Shown: positions 50,349-58,194 of the stretch, piece by piece
Numbering within the stretch: position 1 is the first letter of the stretch
Layout: every line of letters begins with the position of its first letter
Assembly: GCF_002117145.1 (NCBI RefSeq)
Contig: NZ_CP008743.1
Location: forward strand, 1,302,001 to 1,366,000
Direction: 5' to 3'
Source of the DNA: Candidatus Nucleicultrix amoebiphila FS5
GTDB lineage: Bacteria > Pseudomonadota > Alphaproteobacteria > Caedimonadales > Nucleicultricaceae
Length of the DNA: 64,000 nt
Position numbers and translations under genes: made by a program
The notes under the pieces: generated by a model
The model's database searches: none
What the model was told of the DNA's origin: nothing
Seen by the model: the letters and a program-made list of their open reading frames with translations, nothing else

Positions 50349-51328
50349 TTATGACTACTGCTCTTGAAATGATGATTGATATACCATTCATAGGTTCTTT
50401 TTAAGCCCTCTTCTAAAGAAAAGCGGGGAGAATAAGATGATAATTTGCAAATTTTGTCATTTGCCGGCGCTCGCCTTATGGGAGAGCCAGGAGTTGCGGG
50501 GAGTGCTTTAATTGTTACATTTTTATTAGTGATATTTAAAATCAATTGTGCTAAGTCGCCTATTGTTACTTCTGGTTGGCTTACTCCTAGATTAAGAGTT
50601 ATATTTTTAATATCTATCTTTAAAAGACCTACCAAAAATCCAATAGCATCATCGATGTAGCAAAAAGTTCTTTTGTGTTCTACAGAATAAACCTCAAGTG
50701 GTTCTTGAGAATTTAAATATACTGCTTTTTGCAAAAGTTGGGAAATCACATGAGAAAATCCCATGCGTGGCCCATAAACGTTATGAGGACGTATAATAAT
50801 AAAAGGCACTGCAGAATGATGACACAGTGCTTCACCATAAATTTTAGATAACATATAACTTGTTCTAGGTTGATCCAGGTCGGGTAATGATAAAGGGGTG
50901 CCTTCATCAGTAGGAAAGGGCAGACCATAATGCTGTAAAGTTCCTGCATAGACTTCGCTAGTTGATGTGTAGAAAAATTTTTGCAATGCCTGCTGATTCG
51001 AAGCAATAGCGAGAGCTACTTCAGTCATTGCATAGTTTTTTTTCAAAACTAAAGAGGCGTTATTAATGACATTTTGTACGCCTAGCATAGCTGCCAAATG
51101 AAAAATGACATCATAATCTCTAGAAACGGTTGTTACTGTTTTGAAATCCGTTATATCTGTCTCTATATAAGAACAGCGACTATGAGAGATAATCTTTAAC
51201 GCTTCTTCGTCCAAATTTTTATAAGGTTTAACATCTAGAATATCGACCACGTTCTCTTCTGAGCTTAATAATTTATGAGCAAGATGTAACCCGATAAATC
51301 CAACGCCACCAATAATCAATATTTTCAT
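50345..51328 (-). CDS. NAD-dependent sugar dehydratase/epimerase (SDR), possible LegB-step enzyme
   Basis: 327 residues. ILIIGGVGFIGLHLAHKL binds NAD. YTSTSEVYAG has the catalytic Ser/Thr, and RTSYMLSKIYGEAL the Tyr-x3-Lys. IIRPHNVYGPRMGFSHVI continues the family pattern. It is coupled with the LegC-type aminotransferase (4-base overlap), which needs a 4-keto-6-deoxy sugar nucleotide, so a 4,6-dehydratase is expected exactly here. But the protein lacks the YNSFNSWGWLD-type segment of known LegB, so it may instead be an epimerase that forms another sugar. Following the nucleotide-sugar dehydrogenase by 11 bases is compatible with either. Confidence 0.8.
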   Translation of the reverse strand: MKILIIGGVGFIGLHLAHKLLSSEENVVDILDVKPYKNLDEEALKIISHSRCSYIETDITDFKTVTTVSRDYDVIFHLAAMLGVQNVINNASLVLKKNYAMTEVALAIASNQQALQKFFYTSTSEVYAGTLQHYGLPFPTDEGTPLSLPDLDQPRTSYMLSKIYGEALCHHSAVPFIIIRPHNVYGPRMGFSHVISQLLQKAVYLNSQEPLEVYSVEHKRTFCYIDDAIGFLVGLLKIDIKNITLNLGVSQPEVTIGDLAQLILNITNKNVTIKALPATPGSPIRRAPANDKICKLSSYSPRFSLEEGLKRTYEWYINHHFKSSSHK

Positions 51329-51339
51329 GCTAGTCTTTT

Positions 51340-52734
51340 TTAGTTCAAAGAACCCTTGCCAATTGCAAAGATTTTATGGTTGTCTTGCTTTAATTTTCTC
51401 ATCATTTCAGATGATAAAACATTGTTAGCGTCGAAGATTAAAGGTCGATGGTTTTTTAACCATTCTCTAAAATCAAAATTTGCGTAAATTTGATGAGGAA
51501 GTGCAAAAACTACAGCACTTATATCGTGAAGATCTATCTTATTAAGATCACTTTCAATAGTTATGCCTAGTTCTGGCCAAAATGAAACCAATGGGTCATG
51601 ACAGATCACCTTTCCCGATTGTTTTAGAACCTCTTTGCAGAATATCTCTGAAGGACTAAATCTGGTGTCAGCAACATCTTGCCGATAGCTTACTCCTAAT
51701 AAAAGTATCTTATGATCTTTTAGATCTCCTAACAGTCTTGTTAAATGATCTAGACATCTTAAGGGCATTCGTTGATTTTGTTTGATTGCAAGCTCGCAGA
51801 AAGGAAAATGGAACTCATTTAAACCAAACAGTTCTTTAGCTGCAATGCTTGCAAAAAGTGGGTCTTTCGTGAGACAGTATCCACCTACACCAAACCCTGG
51901 CTGGCGAATGTTACTGTGCGTTGGTCTCATTCGGATACTCTTAATAATAGAATATAGATCAATATCCATCGATTCAGCAAAAGCTGCCCACTCTTCCATA
52001 AAAGCAATGTTCACTGCTCTATAACTGTTTTCTAAAACTTTAGCGATTTCGGAGCTCGTAATATTAGATAATTCGGTAAGGGGCCAATCTTGCGTATTTA
52101 TTATCTTTTCCAAGAATGCCCGACAAGCATTAGAAGAATGCTCATTATATCCAGAAAAACATCGATAGTAATTAATAATGGAATCTAGGTAGTCTTTTCC
52201 CGGCATCACCCTCTCGTAAGAGTGAGCTAAAAGCAAATCATTTGGATTCAACCCACGGGCAAGAAAGCTTTTTGTAAAGATAGGGAAAACTATTTTTTCA
52301 CAAGTGCCTGGCGGAACTGTTGTTTCTATGATCACAAGACATTCGGGTTTAATTCTGTCTGCAACTGATTTAAGGGCATCTTCAAAAGGTAAAAAGCTAA
52401 ACTTTAGATTTTGATTTGACCTATCAAAATCTAAAGGTACATCAATGACAACAATATCTGCATCTTCATAGGCACTTTCATCGCTCGTTGCGGACAAATT
52501 GCCAGCCTGATGACATTCTTGAACGGCTCTTTTTAAACCCTCATCTAAAGTCTCAAACGGAAAAACCCCTTGATTAAGAGCTTTTATCCTTTTTTGTCCC
52601 TCGGCAGAAGGCAAATCAACTCCAACGACTTGGAAGAAGGAAGCGTTGTTCTGATCTTTTGCTAAAGCAACAGCTGTTGCCATTGCAGAGCCAACAAAAC
52701 CAAGACCTTGAATGCAGACTTTTTGTTGATGCAT
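51340..52734 (-). CDS. Nucleotide-sugar dehydrogenase (UDP-glucose/GDP-mannose dehydrogenase family)
   Basis: 464 residues. N-terminal NAD domain IQGLGFVGSAMATAVAL, then IETTVPPGTCEKIVFPIF, VMPGKDYLDSI, ENSYRAVNIAFMEEWA with the substrate pocket, and the catalytic-Cys block GFGVGGYCLTKDPLF. The C-terminal domain has LLGVSYRQDVADTRFSPS. Two successive oxidations turn a sugar nucleotide 6-hydroxyl into a carboxylate. GGYC in place of GGSC/GGHC leaves the sugar unclear; UDP-GlcNAc, UDP-ManNAc or UDP-glucose are candidates. UDP-glucuronate formation would feed the UDP-glucuronate decarboxylase at the far end of the locus. Confidence 0.88.
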   Translation of the reverse strand: MHQQKVCIQGLGFVGSAMATAVALAKDQNNASFFQVVGVDLPSAEGQKRIKALNQGVFPFETLDEGLKRAVQECHQAGNLSATSDESAYEDADIVVIDVPLDFDRSNQNLKFSFLPFEDALKSVADRIKPECLVIIETTVPPGTCEKIVFPIFTKSFLARGLNPNDLLLAHSYERVMPGKDYLDSIINYYRCFSGYNEHSSNACRAFLEKIINTQDWPLTELSNITSSEIAKVLENSYRAVNIAFMEEWAAFAESMDIDLYSIIKSIRMRPTHSNIRQPGFGVGGYCLTKDPLFASIAAKELFGLNEFHFPFCELAIKQNQRMPLRCLDHLTRLLGDLKDHKILLLGVSYRQDVADTRFSPSEIFCKEVLKQSGKVICHDPLVSFWPELGITIESDLNKIDLHDISAVVFALPHQIYANFDFREWLKNHRPLIFDANNVLSSEMMRKLKQDNHKIFAIGKGSLN

Positions 52735-52770
52735 TTGATTAACAATTTAATAAATATAAATTTCTCATCT

Positions 52771-53886
52771 TTAATCAGCTTTGGATTTTCTTTTAAAAAT
52801 ATGAGAGTTGTGGTCATTGGTTCGTAGCATATATTTAGTATAATATTTTTCTTTTAACTCATATTGATCTTTTAGATTCATGGTATAGATTTCTTCTTTT
52901 ATGGGAGCCTTCGTACCTCCTTGCCCAGCATGCCATTCGCCCCAATAGTTGCCGTTTGGAAGGGCGTTTATATATATCCAGTTAGGCTTCATTTTTTTAA
53001 CAAGAGAAAGATAATTAGACACAACTGGAATTTCCATTTCTTGAAAACTTGCACTATTCCAAAAATAATCAATAGGCACTGTGCTCCATTTTTCAATATG
53101 CCAGGTTGGTAAAAGAATAATTTTCCCTTTCCATTTACTTTTGTCAGAAACCTTTAATTTTATGCCTTCTTCGTAAGGAATGAATCTATCTTGGAAGCGT
53201 TTTTTTAAATATTGATTTGAAACGTATAGTTGCGGAGCGATATCAAATAGAATCATCGTTGAATGTGGAAAGGCTGTTGCAAAGAATTCAACGTTTCTTC
53301 CACACCCTGGCCCTATTTCACAGAAGAAATCACCATCTTTAAAATCAGATCTAATCATAGCGTCTATAAAAATGGTTGCGACATCTAAATGGTGCCTTGA
53401 CCAATATTTTCCATCTACACTTATTGCTTCATCTGGATTGCCAATTAATGTCATGGAAAATTTTGAGATGTCCCATCCTTTTTTTAAGAAATTTTCTTTT
53501 GCATAAGGGTAGTAAGCATTAACAACTATTTCTGAATTTATTTGCTTTTCATAAAGCTTTCTTATTGGTTTTAGTATTTTTTCTAGAATAGACACTACAT
53601 TTGGAACAAATCTCCATATCAATTTAGTTTTTTGTGCTGTTTGAAGAATTTGAGGCAAATTAACGATAGATAACAGATTAATATCCGTTGCTCCAAACGT
53701 CCCCATAACGCTAAATTTTCTTCTCCTAAAATCACGTAAGCCTTTTTTTCTAAGCTCAGGAAGAAAACTAGACATATACGTTTCCCAGTAATTAGTGGGT
53801 CTATACAATTCATCTGCTTTCTTCTGGTCTTGAATCATGCTGTCAAGAAGGTCTAGATCATCATCTAGTTGGATAATTTTAGTCAT
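52771..53886 (-). CDS. Putative sugar O-methyltransferase
   Basis: 371 residues from ATG 53886, favoured because AAGG lies 7 bases upstream; a GTG at 53916 has no ribosome site. The Rossmann SAM core is in the middle, with FFCEIGPGCGRNVEFFATAF as motif I and MILFDIAPQLYVSNQYL as motif II, then IYINALPNGNYWGEWHAG near the end. The first 170 residues form a separate domain (YRPTNYWETYMSSFLPELRK, VNAYYPYAKENFLKKGWDIS), as in the putative sugar O-methyltransferases that accompany nonulosonic acid genes. The acceptor is unknown. It follows the ABC transporter and leads the sugar genes. Confidence 0.7.
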   Translation of the reverse strand: MTKIIQLDDDLDLLDSMIQDQKKADELYRPTNYWETYMSSFLPELRKKGLRDFRRRKFSVMGTFGATDINLLSIVNLPQILQTAQKTKLIWRFVPNVVSILEKILKPIRKLYEKQINSEIVVNAYYPYAKENFLKKGWDISKFSMTLIGNPDEAISVDGKYWSRHHLDVATIFIDAMIRSDFKDGDFFCEIGPGCGRNVEFFATAFPHSTMILFDIAPQLYVSNQYLKKRFQDRFIPYEEGIKLKVSDKSKWKGKIILLPTWHIEKWSTVPIDYFWNSASFQEMEIPVVSNYLSLVKKMKPNWIYINALPNGNYWGEWHAGQGGTKAPIKEEIYTMNLKDQYELKEKYYTKYMLRTNDHNSHIFKRKSKAD

Positions 53887-53954
53887 AGGAACACCTTGTT
53901 TTGTTATATCTGTCACATAAAATAGGAGAAGACTTCATTCTTAAGTCGCAAAGA

Positions 53955-55811
53955 TTAGGATTTCAAGAGGTTTTGCTTGTGTGACGTTAGTACGGTCAAG
54001 GTTCCCTTATTAACCTCGAATAACCTGTCACAGTTTTTTAATGTAGAGAGTCTATGAGCAACCATAATGACAGTATGGTCATTACTTAGAAGGTTAATGG
54101 TATCAATGAGCTTACTTTCTGTCTTGTTATCCAAAGCTGATGTTGCTTCATCAAAAATTAAAACTTCCGGATTCCTATAAAGAGCTCTCGCTATAGCAAT
54201 ACGTTGACGCTCTCCACCAGAAAGACGAATGCCTCTCTCGCCTACAATTGTTTTTAATCCGTTTGGTAAACCGTCAATATATCTTCTTAACTGAGCATCA
54301 TCAATTGCCCGATTTAAGCGTTCATAATCTATCTCTGTAGGGTTTAGTTCAAAGGAAATATTTGCCTCAATTGTATCATCTATCAAATATATTGATTGAG
54401 GCACGTAACCCACTACGCTATGCCATTGGCTTGAGTTCACTGGAAATTGATGATCAATCATAATTGAGCCGGTATGCGGTGTTAAGAGACCCAACAGTGT
54501 ATCTATAAGAGTTGATTTACCCGATCCCGTTTCACCAATAATTCCAATCTTTTCACCTTTGTGGATTTCAAAATTTACTTCTTTAAGTGACTCTCTTTCC
54601 GTATTAAGATATTTAAAAGAAACGTCTTTAAAAGAAATAGATTCTTTAAAGTGAAATTGCGGAATATCAATGTAATGTCTTTTAAGAATTGATATGTGAT
54701 ATTCAGTATAGACTCTTTCAATAAAAAAAGCCGCGGATTTAAATAGGTTTAACTGAGAAAGGATACGATTAAGTCCTGGCATCAGACGAAATCCTACATA
54801 CAGATAACCACTTAAAGTGCCCAAAAGCTGCATTGGACTTTCATGCTTTAAACACAAGTAAGACACAGTAATAACAAGCAGTCCAATAAATAAAGTTTCA
54901 ACCAATAGACGAGGAAGTGCATTCGTGGCAGAATAGATGGCTTGTATTTTTGATTTCTTTAATGAATGTATTTCATATGCAGCAATGAATTCTCTTTGCT
55001 TGCCAGTTAAAACTATTTCTTTAAATGAATGAAAGAATTGCTGTAAGTGTTTGGTGCAAAATAATCCAGCTTCTTGTAGTTTTTGACCCCAATGATAAAA
55101 TTGAGGAAGAATAAACTTGCTTGTTAAAGTTCCTAAAATAGCGCCAATAATAAAAATGAAAATCGCTAATGATGGATTGATATACACCACCATCATAATT
55201 AAAAATAAAAAGACGACCGTTTCAGAGAAAACCGTAGCCAGAGAAATCATGCCTGCAGAGAAAATATAATCAGCCTCACTTCCCACAAGTTGTATACCTT
55301 GAGATGAATTCCTAGTTAAATAAAAGCCATAGTCTGATTGTGCGTAACGATAGAGGATCCTGCTTTTAAAATTATAATTCATTTTTTGGATAGAAAAATT
55401 TTGATAAAATATTTCTGCGGCAGCAATAAAATTTTTGATCAAATATACAGCTCCACAACTGATAGCCATATATAGAACGACTTGACTTGGCGATAGGTGG
55501 GGTTCAAAACCCACTCTAGTCAAATATTTTTGTCCCACTTCAGTTTGATTGAGAGTTTGAGCAAAAATAATGACAACAGCAGCAGTAGTGATTTCTAATA
55601 TAGACGTACATACTGCAAACCCAATAATCCCTATACATTTCCATTTCTCATCTCGAGTAAGAAGGGAGCTTAATTTTTTGATGGCAGAGAATATTGAAGG
55701 GGTGGTCAAGAAGTTTGGTTCCAATGCTACCGCAGTCTGGGTGAAAAGCACACAGACTGGATGGGTGATTAAAGGCCGGAGCAATATGCTCAAACTCGGC
55801 GACGTGTTCAT
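53955..55811 (-). CDS. PglK-like ABC flippase (fused permease-ATPase)
   Basis: 618 residues, half-transporter with membrane domain about 55-370 (five to six helices) and ATPase 390-618. Walker A GETGSGKST is at 426-434, then LSGGERQRIAIARALYRN and VLIFDEATSALD with Walker B, and VIMVAHRLSTL as the switch. LMPGLNRILSQLNLFKSA before the ATPase and KKLSSLLTRDEKW at the start of homology follow PglK/WlaB, the flippase of undecaprenyl-linked glycans, so it can replace a Wzx or ABC-2 exporter here. Start doubtful: the first 41 residues are GC-richer, not PglK-like, and lack a ribosome site before ATG 55811. First gene of the locus. Confidence 0.85.
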   Translation of the reverse strand: MNTSPSLSILLRPLITHPVCVLFTQTAVALEPNFLTTPSIFSAIKKLSSLLTRDEKWKCIGIIGFAVCTSILEITTAAVVIIFAQTLNQTEVGQKYLTRVGFEPHLSPSQVVLYMAISCGAVYLIKNFIAAAEIFYQNFSIQKMNYNFKSRILYRYAQSDYGFYLTRNSSQGIQLVGSEADYIFSAGMISLATVFSETVVFLFLIMMVVYINPSLAIFIFIIGAILGTLTSKFILPQFYHWGQKLQEAGLFCTKHLQQFFHSFKEIVLTGKQREFIAAYEIHSLKKSKIQAIYSATNALPRLLVETLFIGLLVITVSYLCLKHESPMQLLGTLSGYLYVGFRLMPGLNRILSQLNLFKSAAFFIERVYTEYHISILKRHYIDIPQFHFKESISFKDVSFKYLNTERESLKEVNFEIHKGEKIGIIGETGSGKSTLIDTLLGLLTPHTGSIMIDHQFPVNSSQWHSVVGYVPQSIYLIDDTIEANISFELNPTEIDYERLNRAIDDAQLRRYIDGLPNGLKTIVGERGIRLSGGERQRIAIARALYRNPEVLIFDEATSALDNKTESKLIDTINLLSNDHTVIMVAHRLSTLKNCDRLFEVNKGTLTVLTSHKQNLLKS

Positions 55812-55817
55812 GGTGAG

Positions 55818-55846
55818 AACTTAAGATGCTTACATTCTGAAGTCAA
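55818..55846 (-). promoter_or_regulatory. Weak candidate promoter of the glycan locus
   Basis: TTGACT (55846-55841) and TAAGTT (55823-55818) on the minus strand are 17 bases apart. The ATG at 55811 lies only 6 bases past the -10, so transcription here would give a leaderless message. The -10 is poor. The 200 bases further right (to 56026) are almost only A and T, with no gene, and other starts are possible. Confidence 0.25.
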
Positions 55847-56026
55847 TCATAAATATGATTTTTCTCTCTTATTGAGTCTTGCTTTGAAAGCAATAATATA
55901 TTGAAATTGAGATGTATATTATTATTATTTTAAATAATATATTTAATAATCTGACATTTTTATCAATATATAAAAAATAAAAAACAATTTAATTACATTA
56001 AATGTATTTAATTTTTATTATATCAA

Positions 56027-56656
56027 TCACACCAATCTCGTTAAAAACATGTATCTATTGAATATTGGATCTTTATGGATTCGGATCGCGATCGTCTTTT
56101 GAGATAAGATTTGATCAAAATGAACGGAATCTTTATACGGACTATGTCTTAATAGCCCTTGACTGACGTTTTTTGCATGAAAGAGAGGGCCGTGTATCAA
56201 AGCAATGCTACTCCTGACATTTTCCTTATCTTCTCTCGAAAAAGCTAAAGCCCCTTTTATCTCAAAATTTTGTTGAGTCTCTTGATAGCCATAACGCTCT
56301 TTGCCATCAAAACGGGGATATTGGCTCCAAATTATAGAATACGGCTCATGGGCATTAATCGGAGTTGGAAGTTCGAATCTACCGCCTGCAGAAGAACATT
56401 TGATAATATTGGGGCCAGGTAAAATCACTTCAATGCGCGCATCGCTCAAATCGCTTGGTAATTCTTCAATAATCACTTCTCTAATTATTTTTTTATCTTG
56501 GTGTCGTTCGGTCTCTTCAGTCCTGGTGGTAAGTAGGCCTCCCCCTATTTTTGGTGTGTCCACTTCTTTCTCGTATAAGCAGGTAGCAGAAACGTCAGAG
56601 TAGAAAACGAGAAGTCCCATCGAAAGCACTATGTGTTTTATATGAACTAATTGCAT
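56027..56656 (-). CDS. Exported protein of unknown function
   Basis: 209 residues from ATG 56656, with AAGGGGA upstream; a start 16 codons earlier lacks one and precedes the signal. Signal peptide MQLVHIKHIVLSMGLLVFYSDVSA, then TCLYEKEVDTPKI. The mature protein seems beta-rich (EVIIEELPSDLSDARIEVIL, FELPTPINAHEPYSIIWSQY) and has a charged N-terminal stretch (TRTEETERHQDKK). No family recognised. Lone gene with an AT-rich gap on each side. Periplasmic or secreted; not assignable further. Confidence 0.68.
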   Translation of the reverse strand: MQLVHIKHIVLSMGLLVFYSDVSATCLYEKEVDTPKIGGGLLTTRTEETERHQDKKIIREVIIEELPSDLSDARIEVILPGPNIIKCSSAGGRFELPTPINAHEPYSIIWSQYPRFDGKERYGYQETQQNFEIKGALAFSREDKENVRSSIALIHGPLFHAKNVSQGLLRHSPYKDSVHFDQILSQKTIAIRIHKDPIFNRYMFLTRLV

Positions 56657-56964
56657 ATGTCCCCTTGAGTCAAAAAAATGAAAAGCTATCCTCGTTCGTT
56701 CCAACGTGTCAATAACTTTTATGCAAAAAGAAATATACTAAAGTGTTAAGTTTAGAAACTTTTAATAGGAAAGAAGAACATTTAGAGAAAATTCCAACAA
56801 TAAAGTCATACTGTAAAAATTAAGTCTCCTTAATATATTCCTATTGAAAAACGCCTGTTTATTAAACTGTTTTCCTTTTTTTGAGCGTCTTAAAATGACT
56901 GTAATACCAAGAAATAAAAACGACGACTGTAAGAAAGTACACCCTTAAACAAATGGAGGAAATA
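56657..56964. other. Intergenic region between divergent genes
   Basis: About 308 bases, AT-rich, holding the divergent 5' regions of the exported protein gene (56656) and the small orphan gene (56965). A TTGAGC/TAATAC pair with 15-base spacing around 56880-56910 is the best guess for a rightward promoter but is weak. Nothing else is seen in it. Confidence 0.35.
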
Positions 56965-57252
56965 ATGGCTGGTAGCACCGCAAGAATCAAAAATATCAGA
57001 AGGTTAAAAAGTCTGGCTGGAAAAAATCCTATAGCGAACGAAAATATCGTCCCCCATGCCTGGGGGAGAGCATTAACTCATAAAAGTCAGGAAGACAATT
57101 CACCCGAGCACATGATAGAAAGTTGCAATCGGTTTACGGGGCAAAATTATGTAACCAAGGTTGCCTTCGTTAAAGAAAGAAATATGCAGGGTTTTTTAAG
57201 ATTTAATCCTCTTAGAGAGGAAACATCAGTAATATTTCTAAAAAGATTATGA
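56965..57252 (+). CDS. Small basic orphan protein
   Basis: 95 residues from the ATG at 56965. GGAGGAA lies 6 bases upstream, one of the strongest ribosome sites in the window, and a strong terminator follows 35 bases after the stop, so the gene is probably real. The protein is basic (KNIRRLKSLAGKNP, QNYVTKVAFVKERN), with no signal peptide, cysteine pair or membrane segment. No family recognised. The N-terminal RIKNIRRLK could be a helix that binds nucleic acid. Only gene on the plus strand in the 21-62 kb part. Confidence 0.6.
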   Translation: MAGSTARIKNIRRLKSLAGKNPIANENIVPHAWGRALTHKSQEDNSPEHMIESCNRFTGQNYVTKVAFVKERNMQGFLRFNPLREETSVIFLKRL

Positions 57253-57286
57253 GGATCGCTCTTGTTTGAGATTTGTTTTGCACGGA

Positions 57287-57331
57287 GCAAACCCCTTGGT
57301 CAGTCCCCCAAGGGGTTTGCGCGTGTTTCTT
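57287..57331 (+). terminator. Strong factor-independent terminator
   Basis: GCAAACCCCTTGG (57287-57299) and CCAAGGGGTTTGC (57308-57320) are perfect 13-base arms with an 8-base loop, followed by a TTTCTTTC run. It ends the small gene at 56965-57252 and separates it from the convergent host-attachment gene. Confidence 0.88.
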
Positions 57332-57348
57332 TCTCAAAATACTTTCAC

Positions 57349-57789
57349 TTAATTCTTATGATGATTAAGGTTAAGGAGATGCTTTTCTATTTCATGCTCA
57401 TTTTGGTGACAAAGGTTTTGAGACTTCCAAAATATTTTTACCTTAATATGTTGTCTGTTTACGTGCTTTCTCAATTTTCCCATGAGTTTTGGTTCTGCAA
57501 AAACGATTAAGGCGTCATAGGGCAAGCGGTGACATAATAATTTGAGCTCTTTAGAAATTTGTGTCGCAAAATCATTTTCTAAAGCCTCTTTAATCTTGGT
57601 GCGTGGATCAAGAAAATGACTTTGGGTGCTTGCTTTATGATAAAAATTATCCCGCGAAGTGTTATTGTTCCATATTTGACGAGAAGGAGCGGAGAATTCT
57701 TTGATTAAGGAGGTAATTTTCAGGCCTTTTATAGAATAAATTTTGGCATGATGGGCATCGGTTGTTAAAACTATTTTCTTAAACATCAT
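57349..57789 (-). CDS. Host attachment protein family (AtsC-like)
   Basis: 146 residues, usual size for the family (PF10116). Order of blocks: VLTTDAHHAKIYSIKGLKIT (start strand), SQSHFLDPRTKIKEALENDF, ATQISKELKLLCHRLPYDAL, IVFAEPKLMGKLRKHVNRQH, and IEKHLLNLNHHKN at the end. The family was named from an Agrobacterium attachment gene but the proteins look cytosolic, related to the release-factor-like eRF1/baeRF fold, and the true role is not settled. No signal peptide. Read with the following small genes on the minus strand. Confidence 0.83.
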   Translation of the reverse strand: MMFKKIVLTTDAHHAKIYSIKGLKITSLIKEFSAPSRQIWNNNTSRDNFYHKASTQSHFLDPRTKIKEALENDFATQISKELKLLCHRLPYDALIVFAEPKLMGKLRKHVNRQHIKVKIFWKSQNLCHQNEHEIEKHLLNLNHHKN

Positions 57790-57840
57790 TTCATTCCTCG
57801 TTTTTCATTCAAATGAGCAAAATAGATACTATAGAAAAAA

Positions 57841-58149
57841 TTAAAGTATTTTATGGTCGACAAGTATTTTGAGTAAAACGACAAGTAGGGCACCAAAGCT
57901 GCCGGTAATATTGACGAAGATTAAGACTTTATTGCGCAAAATTATGCCGTAAAAAAGCCAACTTATGAGTGAAAAAAATGCAATCAAAAAGCCTGTTAAA
58001 GAAAGATCTTCCGCTGATCGTGTGTGATAAATTTTAATCGCTTGCAGATAAAATAAAAGTTGGCCGATGAGTCCGACGACCATCATATATTTCTCATAGA
58101 ACATACGAAAATAGGGTCTCGTATACCAAGAAAAGTGAGATTTATTCAT
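57841..58149 (-). CDS. SemiSWEET/PQ-loop family small membrane transporter
   Basis: 102 residues with three membrane helices starting at residue 20: MMVVGLIGQLLFYLQAIKIY, SLTGFLIAFFSLISWLFYGI, and VLIFVNITGSFGALLVVLLK. YHTRSAEDLSLTGF after helix 1 is the PQ-loop/SWEET signature (KTKSAEGLS), and N in IFVNITGS matches the conserved Asn of the third helix. SemiSWEETs dimerise to make a sugar carrier. The lipid-A-disaccharide synthase N-terminal domain is a similar small family and is the alternative. AGGAG is 10 bases before ATG 58149. Confidence 0.68.
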   Translation of the reverse strand: MNKSHFSWYTRPYFRMFYEKYMMVVGLIGQLLFYLQAIKIYHTRSAEDLSLTGFLIAFFSLISWLFYGIILRNKVLIFVNITGSFGALLVVLLKILVDHKIL

Positions 58150-58194
58150 TCAATTCATGCTCCTGTGCAAAAAACTTAGCCGGCTCAACGATCA

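Noticed and set aside
56653-56661. Lipoprotein signal in the protein at 56027-56656
   Set aside because: The residue before the Cys is Thr (SVSATC), which does not fit a lipobox; a normal Sec signal is more likely.
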